Below, piece after piece: positions 1 through 5,178 of a stretch of 5,178 bases of DNA. The stretch covers positions 1 through 5,178 of the forward strand of contig JADGRG010000645.1 of the NCBI GenBank assembly GCA_017881145.1, given 5' to 3'. The notes under the pieces are model-generated. The model did no database searches and had not been told where the DNA came from. It saw only the letters and a program-made list of their open reading frames with translations. Source of the stretch: Sandaracinaceae bacterium (GTDB lineage Bacteria; Myxococcota_A; Polyangia; Polyangiales; JAFGIB01). The translations under genes were made by a program, and so were the position numbers. How positions within the stretch are numbered: the first letter of the stretch is position 1; each line of letters opens with the position of its first letter.

Positions 1-688
<688 letters not shown>

Positions 689-692
<4 letters not shown>

Positions 693-2809
693 GACGCGAC
701 TCCGATGCGATCGAGAAGACCTGTGAGCGTGGCGATGACGTCCGAGCCGAGGAAGATGAAGCGAGTCACACCCGCTTGTAGGTACGCGGCTTCGCGTTCG
801 CCGGGTCGACCGGCGAGCACCACCTCCCGCGCGCCCTTCCCTTGGAGCAGGGGCAAAAGGGCGGGCAGCCAGTCCGGATATTGGTCGTCACTGCCACAGA
901 TCAAGACCAGCGCAGCCCCCGAGGCTGCGAATGCATCGGCAGCCGCTTGGGGCGTGGCGAAGCCTTCGTTGTCGGCCACCGCAATGCCACCCGCGTTCAT
1001 GAAACCGGTCGAGAACGCCGAGCGGGCTTTGTGCTGCGGGATCGCGCCCAGGTTGCACAAGAATGCCGTCGGACGCTGGCCGCTCTTTGCGGCATGCAGA
1101 TCGCAGCGCGTGCGCAGAGCTTCGTAGAGATCTGCGTCACGGTGCACCGGTAGCGGTGGCTGGCAAATGGCTTTGGCGCCACCAGCCAGTGCCGTGCTCA
1201 ACGTGCCCAGCGATGCACCGAGCGCGGCGGCTTCCACTGCCGCAGCCACCAAGCTGCTGCCAGCGCTGCGTGCCCGGTTGATCACCGCCACCGCCGCATC
1301 CTGGCTGTGTGCGCTGCGCAGGCGCGTCAACTCGGCGCTCTGCTCGCCGCGCGCTTTGGTTGCGTCCGCTGCCGGTCGCAGCACGGGTTCTTCGTTGAGG
1401 TTCGCGTACTGGTTCACGCCCAGCACGGACGTGCTGCGCTTGCGCAATGCCGCAGAACGCTTGTCGGCGACCTCGGCGATCTGTTTGCCGATCAGCCCCG
1501 AGAGCAGGGCTTGCTGCATGCCGCCCTGCGCTTCGATCTGCTGGAACGCTGCCCACGCGGTGCGCGCCAGCGTGTCCGTGAGTGATTCGACGTAGTAGCT
1601 GCCGCCCGCCGGATCGGCGACCTGCGTCACGTGTGCCTCTTCGTTCAGCACCACCTGCACGTTGCGCGCGATGCGCTGCGCGAAGGTGTCGCTCGGACCG
1701 ATGGCTTCGTCGAAGCCGCGTGTGGTCAGCGAATCGGCGCCGCCCGCCATGGCCGAGAACGCCTCGGTCGTGCTGCGCAACATGTTGACCCAGGGATCGC
1801 GCTGGGTCTTGGTGCGGCGCGAAGTGACCGCATGCAATGTGGTGTTCTGGGCTGCGTCATCACCGCCGCACGCTGCCACCACCTTGCTCCAGCACAGCCG
1901 CGCTGCTCGGAGCTTCGCTAGCTCCAGGAAGAGGTCGGAGCCAACGCTGTAGGTGAAACCGATCTGTCGCGCCGCGCTGCCGACGTCGAGGCCCGCTTGC
2001 GTCAGCCAGCCCAGGTAGCAGACGCCGGTCGCGAGCGCGTAGGCGATCTCCTGCACGCTGCTGGCGCCCGCGTCGTGGTAGGCGCTCGTGCTCACGTTCA
2101 TGCTGCGCAGCCCGCTGGCGTTGGCCGCAGTGAAACGCGCCAGATCGATCGCCAGCGCGCACGCCGCTGCACTTGAGTGGGGCAGGGTGCCGTCCTGCGC
2201 GATGGCGCCCAGGGGATCGCAGCACAGGCTGCCCTGCAGTTTCTGCAGCGGCACCCCGCGCTTGCGCGCGACGCCAAAGAACATCGCCGCCACGGCAGCG
2301 GCGTTGCCACCAGCATCCAACATCAGCGGAACCGCCGCCAGGTCCACACCCAGCAGCACCTGCTCCAGCTGTAGTGCTGAAATGCAGGGCACGCCGTCGA
2401 GCTTCACAGCCGTCCGCAGAGCATCGGCGTCCAGACCGAAACGCACCGTGGCATCGAAGCGCAGCCAGAGCGAACGCGCACCGCGCTGCAAGTCCGCGGT
2501 GATGTTGGCACGCAGCTGCTGGACGTCTGAGTGCTCGTGCAGCGTGCGCATGTCCCAGCTCGCATCGTGCCGTCCCACCGCACGCGCGCCGCGGCGATAC
2601 GGTGGCAAGCCAGCGAAACCGGCGATGTCAGCGCTCGGCGCAGCCTCGGAGGGCGCGTAGAGCGGTTGCACCTCGAAACCATCGAGGAGCTTCGTAACCA
2701 GCCGCTTCTGGAAGTCGCCGCCCTTCAGATCCTTGTCGACTTGCTGTCGCCAGGCCTGAAAGGTGGTCTCGGGGAACTCGGCCAAGAGCTTGTCTTGCGT
2801 GTTGGACAT
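689..2809 (-). CDS. mutA: Methylmalonyl-CoA mutase small (non-catalytic) subunit
   Basis: This 706-residue chain is the structural partner of the large mutase subunit encoded directly downstream (4-bp ATGA overlap at 689-692). Visible family features include an N-terminal helical segment (about 1-45), FEVQPLYAPSE (45-55), GLPPYRRG (67-74), the (beta/alpha)8 barrel with SAYHDAGASSVQEIAYALATG (242-262), ELAKLRAARLCW (296-307), DPWVNMLRSTTEA (338-350) and VADPAGGSYYVESLTD (397-412). A C-terminal Rossmann-like domain occupies about 580-706. Catalytic residues are lost: the Tyr site is Leu90, the CoA-binding Arg site is Asp206 and the active-site His aligns with Ala243. The cobalamin DxHxxG motif is replaced around LGAIPQHKAR (587-596). 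That is the family's known pattern for this subunit. At 706 aa it is longer than the roughly 620-640 aa usual for MutA. The ATG at 2809 is the only sensible start: there is no in-frame ATG, GTG or TTG in the preceding 40 bases and the next Met is residue 87. Confidence 0.95.
700..703 (-). promoter_or_regulatory. Ribosome binding site of the large mutase subunit
   Basis: GGAG (within CGGAG) on the minus strand lies seven bases before the ATG at 692. It sits inside the end of the small-subunit gene, so the large subunit has its own Shine-Dalgarno sequence in addition to coupling through the ATGA overlap. This supports near-equal production of the two subunits of the heterodimer. Confidence 0.7.
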
Positions 2810-2820
2810 ATCGTTGTCGG

Positions 2821-2827
2821 TCTCTCC
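2821..2827 (-). promoter_or_regulatory. Possible ribosome binding site of the small mutase subunit
   Basis: GGAGAGA on the minus strand ends 11 bases before the ATG at 2809. The GGAG core is 14 bases away, which is longer than ideal. It is the only purine-rich Shine-Dalgarno-like stretch in the leader, so it is the best candidate but not a strong one. Confidence 0.4.
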
Positions 2828-2838
2828 AGCTGGCTGAC

Positions 2839-2954
2839 GCAGAGTGAAACGCGCTGGGCCGCTGGCTGGGTGACCAGATACCGGGCCGCCTCGCTTGGTG
2901 CAAGCCTGTCCGCGGCTGGTCTGGTGGATGCGGCGCCGAAGCGCTTCACTCTGC
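2839..2954. repeat. Inverted repeat GCAGAGTGAA...TTCACTCTGC in the divergent region
   Basis: GCAGAGTGAA at 2839-2848 is matched by its exact reverse complement at 2945-2954. The match continues inward as GCGCT on both sides if two extra bases (AC, 2849-2850) in the left arm are skipped, giving about 15 paired positions. The arms are 96 bases apart, too far for a simple hairpin. Each arm reads TTCACTCTGC towards its own gene, 29 bases before the mutA ATG and 46 bases before the kinase GTG. It could be a pair of operator sites for one regulator of both arms. The match is seen; the function is a guess. Confidence 0.5.
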
Positions 2955-3000
2955 CCGGAAATCGACGTGGCGTAGAGAGCAGTGTTAGGCTGCGGTTCTC

Positions 3001-4242
3001 GTGGCGCGGGTCCTGCATATCGAGGATGACTCAGCCAACCGGCTGCTCGTCCGCAAGATCCTGACCGCCGCTGGGCACGAGGTCTTGGACGCCGGGAGCG
3101 GCCTCGAAGGCATCCGCCTGGCGGAGTCCCAGAAGCCCGACCTGGTGTTGGTCGACATCAACATCCCCGACCTCGATGGCTACGAGGTCACGCTGCGCCT
3201 ACGCGGCATGCGCAGCATGCAGGGCAAGCCCATTGTGGCCATCACGGCCGAAGGCGATCGCGACACCAGCTTGGCCATGGGTGCCGACGGCCTCATCCAC
3301 AAGCCCATCGATGCGCTTCGCTTTGCGGACCTGATCGGACAGTATCTGGCTGGCCACAGCGAGCGCACCGAACGCGACAGCGACAGCGACAGCGCCGAGA
3401 TCCTGCGTTCGCGTTCACAAAAGATCGTGGAGCGCCTTGAGCAGACCGTCGCCGAGCTCTCCCACGCCAATCAGAAGCTCGAGGCCAGCGCGCGCCTGCG
3501 CCAGATGTTTCTCCAGAATCTCAGCCACGAGTTCGCGACGCCCATGACTCCCGTGGTCGGTTATCTGCGCCTCTTGCTCGACCAGGAAGCCGGCCCGCTC
3601 ACGCCGCTGCAGCGCAAGTGTTTGGAGTCCATCCACACTTCGACCCAGAAGCTGCGCGCGCTCATCGACACGCTCCTCGACGTGAGCCACCTCGAGACCG
3701 GGCGCCTCCACCTCTACGAGCGCGACTACGATTTCGCCGAAGTGGTGCGCCGCGCCGTCAAGGAGACCAGCGCACGCTTCAAGCAGGCTGGCCTCGACGC
3801 GGTCTGTGAGGAAGTGCCGGTGGCGCTGCCTGCGCGCGGCGACCCCGACAAGCTACGTCGCGCGATGGTGCATATCCTGGATAACGCTGCGAAGTTCTCG
3901 CCACGCGGCTCGCAGGTAGCTGTCGGCATCCGCAGCGTGACCAGTGGCGACAACGCCGAACCGCGTTACCAGGTGGTCGTCGCCGACAGTGGCCCGGGCA
4001 TCTCCGCGGAGGCCAAGGAGCAGATCCTCGAGCCATTCTTCCAAGCCGACGGGTCACGCACGCGCTTGCATGGCGGTGTGGGCCTAGGTCTGGCCTACGC
4101 CCGTCACGTAGCCGAAGCGTTGGGCGGGGCCATCGAAGTGCAGAGCCCGCCCGACCTGATCGTGGCGGGGCGTAAGCTGACGGGTACTGCGATCCTGCTG
4201 ACCGTGCGCCCGCAGCCCGTGCCGCGGGAGCCGCAGCCCTGA
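3001..4242 (+). CDS. Soluble response-regulator/histidine-kinase protein (REC-HisKA-HATPase_c)
   Basis: This 413-residue two-component signalling protein has an N-terminal receiver (about 2-118) with the acidic pair Asp9/Asp10, phospho-acceptor Asp52, Thr82 and Lys101. A DSDSDS linker (126-131) and a predicted coiled coil (about 138-170) follow. The HisKA helix carries His176 in SHEFATPMTP. The HATPase_c domain has an N box (HILDNAAKF, Asn295), G1 (DSGPG, 329-333), F box (EPFFQ, 344-348) and G2 (GGVGLGL, 358-364). All core catalytic residues are present, and Glu177/Thr180 fit the ExxT pattern linked to phosphatase activity. There is no signal peptide or membrane segment, so it should be cytoplasmic and take its input through the receiver or the coiled coil. 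No DNA-binding output domain exists, so the partner is elsewhere. The GTG start is forced: a TAG in frame lies at 2986-2988 and no other start codon intervenes. No clear Shine-Dalgarno precedes it. Which signal it senses cannot be told. Confidence 0.93.
   Translation: MARVLHIEDDSANRLLVRKILTAAGHEVLDAGSGLEGIRLAESQKPDLVLVDINIPDLDGYEVTLRLRGMRSMQGKPIVAITAEGDRDTSLAMGADGLIHKPIDALRFADLIGQYLAGHSERTERDSDSDSAEILRSRSQKIVERLEQTVAELSHANQKLEASARLRQMFLQNLSHEFATPMTPVVGYLRLLLDQEAGPLTPLQRKCLESIHTSTQKLRALIDTLLDVSHLETGRLHLYERDYDFAEVVRRAVKETSARFKQAGLDAVCEEVPVALPARGDPDKLRRAMVHILDNAAKFSPRGSQVAVGIRSVTSGDNAEPRYQVVVADSGPGISAEAKEQILEPFFQADGSRTRLHGGVGLGLAYARHVAEALGGAIEVQSPPDLIVAGRKLTGTAILLTVRPQPVPREPQP
3375..3392 (+). 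repeat. Three tandem CGACAG hexamers in the kinase linker
   Basis: Three perfect copies of CGACAG encode the Asp-Ser run at residues 126-131, between the receiver domain and the coiled coil. The unit is six bases, so gain or loss of a copy by slippage would add or remove two residues without a frameshift. It is probably a flexible linker. Confidence 0.7.
4226..4230 (+). promoter_or_regulatory. Ribosome binding site that points to a CTG start for the desulfurase
   Basis: GGGAG lies inside the last codons of the kinase gene, eight bases before the CTG at 4239. The spacing is ideal for initiation at that CTG. It is too far (over 50 bases) to serve the first canonical in-frame codons, GTG at 4284 and ATG at 4296. 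It therefore decides the start of the downstream gene. Confidence 0.65.
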
Positions 4243-5178
4243 TCTATCTCGACCACCACGCCGCAACGCCGACCGATCCGCGCGTGCTGGCGGCGATGGA
4301 CGCAGCCCGTTCCCGAGTCTGGGCCAACCCTTCCAGCATCCACGGGCCGGGGCGTTCCTGTCGGGCGCTGCTAGAGCAAGCACGCGAACGGATCGCGCGG
4401 GCGATTGGCGCACATGCAGCGGACATCGTGCTCACCAGTGGCGGGACCGAGGCCTGCAACCTCGCCATCCTGGGACCGCTCTCTCGGCTTGGTGTGGTGC
4501 ACGTGGTGACGAGCACCATCGAGCATCCAGCGGTATCTGCGCCGATTCGCGAGCTTGAAGCCGTGCACGGGGTGCGGGTCACGCAGCTACCCGTGCCGGA
4601 GGGAATCCCTGCGGACGCCGCTGCGCTCCATCTGGAGTTCACGGAAGACACCCGCCTGGTCGCGGTCCAGTGGGTCAACCATGAGACGGGCACGCTCCTG
4701 CCGGTGGCGGCCTACGCTGCTGCGTGCCGGGCTGCCGGCGTGCTCTGCGCTGTGGATGCGACGCAGGCGTTGGGCAAGGTGCCGGTCGACGTCGCGGAGC
4801 TGGGTGCCGATCTGGTGGCGTTGGCTTCACACAAGCTCGGCGGGCCGGCCGGCGCGGGCGCGCTCTGGGTACGGCGAGGGCTGGACATCGAACCCCGCAT
4901 CCTGGGAGGTGGCCAGGAGCGTGGTCGGCGCGCAGGCACGCCCGACGTTCTGGCGTCGGTAGGCTTCGGCGCCGCGTGCGACTTGGTGTCGGAGCGGTTG
5001 GCTGCCCAGCCTCGCGTCGCAGTGCTGCGCGACCGCATCGAGACGGCGCTCCGCGACCTGGGGGCGGTGGTCAACGCGGGGGGAGCTGCGCGCGTGGCAA
5101 CGGTCGCGAACCTGAGCCTGCGCGCTTGGCGCGGCGAGGCCCTGGTCGCTGCGCTCGACCTGGAAGGAGTCGCTGCCA
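4239..5178 (+). CDS. Cysteine desulfurase (NifS/IscS family), C-terminus cut by window edge, probable CTG start
   Basis: This PLP enzyme takes sulfur from L-cysteine as an enzyme-bound persulfide, releasing alanine, and supplies it to Fe-S cluster or thio-tRNA synthesis in the cytoplasm. With CTG 4239 as codon 1, 313 complete codons are visible. They include IYLDHHAATPTDPRV (2-16), NPSSIHGPGR (30-39), the cofactor-binding SGGTEACNLAI (67-77), EHPAV with ring-stacking His96, NHETGTLLPV, DATQALGKVPVD with Asp173 and Gln176, the Schiff-base Lys199 in SHKLGGPAGAGALWVRRG, and GGGQERGRRAGTPDV. The end of the window, NLSLRAWRGEALVAALDLEGVAA, stops just before where the family's catalytic Cys loop (SSGSAC) should begin. 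The conserved N-terminus begins directly after CTG, which overlaps the kinase TGA by four bases (CTGA). No ATG, GTG or TTG occurs between the in-frame TAA at 4173 and that motif. Starting at GTG 4284 or ATG 4296 would delete the motif. Whether it serves general Fe-S assembly (iscS), nitrogenase (nifS) or tRNA thiolation cannot be told here, so no symbol is given. Confidence 0.93.
   Translation, partial: MIYLDHHAATPTDPRVLAAMDAARSRVWANPSSIHGPGRSCRALLEQARERIARAIGAHAADIVLTSGGTEACNLAILGPLSRLGVVHVVTSTIEHPAVSAPIRELEAVHGVRVTQLPVPEGIPADAAALHLEFTEDTRLVAVQWVNHETGTLLPVAAYAAACRAAGVLCAVDATQALGKVPVDVAELGADLVALASHKLGGPAGAGALWVRRGLDIEPRILGGGQERGRRAGTPDVLASVGFGAACDLVSERLAAQPRVAVLRDRIETALRDLGAVVNAGGAARVATVANLSLRAWRGEALVAALDLEGVAA

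Larger units (their letters stand above)
2810..3000. promoter_or_regulatory. Divergent intergenic region with promoters for both arms
   Basis: These 191 bases separate the mutase operon (minus) from the kinase gene (plus). They are the only visible place for a promoter of either transcript. I see no convincing sigma-70 -35/-10 pair on either strand. AT-richer patches occur at 2945-2966 and around 2983-2988 (TGTTAG) before the kinase, and near 2808-2815 before mutA. An inverted repeat with one arm near each gene is described separately. Short overlapping reading frames that cross the region show no family resemblance and look like shadows. The promoter role is inferred from gene orientation. 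Confidence 0.6.

Noticed and set aside
2088..2660. Plus-strand open frame of 190 codons opposite the small mutase subunit
   Set aside because: It is antisense to a well-supported gene, has Ser/Arg/Ala-rich composition and shows no family resemblance.
2725..3018. Minus-strand open frame reaching across the divergent region, possibly a leader peptide
   Set aside because: It is out of frame with mutA, overlaps the kinase start on the other strand and has a low-information composition.
2531..3064. Plus-strand open frame crossing the mutA start, the intergenic region and the kinase start
   Set aside because: It overlaps both real gene starts in a wrong frame and has no motif or convincing ribosome site.
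3415..3711. Minus-strand open frame rich in Glu/Leu opposite the kinase dimerisation domain
   Set aside because: Its composition mirrors the complement of the coiled-coil/HisKA coding sequence. There is no independent support.
4170..4260. Kinase and desulfurase as one fused or frameshifted protein
   Set aside because: The kinase ends after a complete HATPase_c domain and the desulfurase begins exactly at its usual N-terminus. The arrangement fits a stop/start overlap rather than a broken fusion.
4284..4298. GTG 4284 or ATG 4296 as the desulfurase start
   Set aside because: Either would remove the conserved IYLDHHAATPTDPR segment, and neither is served by the GGGAG at 4226-4230.
4244..4693. 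Minus-strand open frame of 149 codons opposite the desulfurase
   Set aside because: It is Ser/Thr/Arg-rich, and the plus strand here encodes clear PLP-enzyme motifs.

Overview
The window is a high-GC bacterial chromosomal segment made of tightly packed genes with strong G/C bias at third codon positions. The gene set is a split methylmalonyl-CoA mutase, a soluble REC-histidine kinase and a group II (NifS/IscS-like) cysteine desulfurase. The compact layout with ATGA-type overlaps also points to a free-living, high-GC Gram-negative lineage. Myxococcota or a relative of the old Deltaproteobacteria is plausible, but the taxon is an inference and cannot be fixed from this sequence alone.

Left arm, minus strand (1-2809): two genes of the adenosylcobalamin-dependent methylmalonyl-CoA mutase, read right to left. 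The small, non-catalytic subunit (689-2809) comes first. The large, catalytic subunit (692 down to the window edge) follows, joined by a 4-bp ATGA overlap. Both genes descend from one ancestral gene. Aligned against the large subunit, the small subunit has lost the active-site Tyr and Arg, and against the known family motif also the His and the cobalamin-binding DxHxxG, as expected for the structural partner of the heterodimer. The enzyme interconverts methylmalonyl-CoA and succinyl-CoA in propionate, odd-chain fatty acid and branched amino acid metabolism.

Middle (2810-3000): a 191-bp divergent intergenic region. It must hold promoters for both arms and carries a well-matched inverted repeat, with one arm near each gene start.

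Right arm, plus strand (3001-5178): a cytoplasmic two-component protein (REC domain, coiled-coil linker, HisKA, HATPase_c; 413 aa, no membrane segment). It is followed, with a 4-bp CTGA overlap, by a cysteine desulfurase that runs off the right edge before its catalytic cysteine. The desulfurase has no ATG, GTG or TTG codon at the position where its conserved N-terminus begins. A CTG preceded by a good Shine-Dalgarno sequence sits exactly there, making a non-canonical CTG start by translational coupling the best explanation.

No tRNA, rRNA, insertion sequence, CRISPR array or clear intrinsic terminator was seen. The families present are well known. The points worth a second look are the CTG start, the kinase-desulfurase coupling and the divergent regulatory region, rather than a wholly new system.
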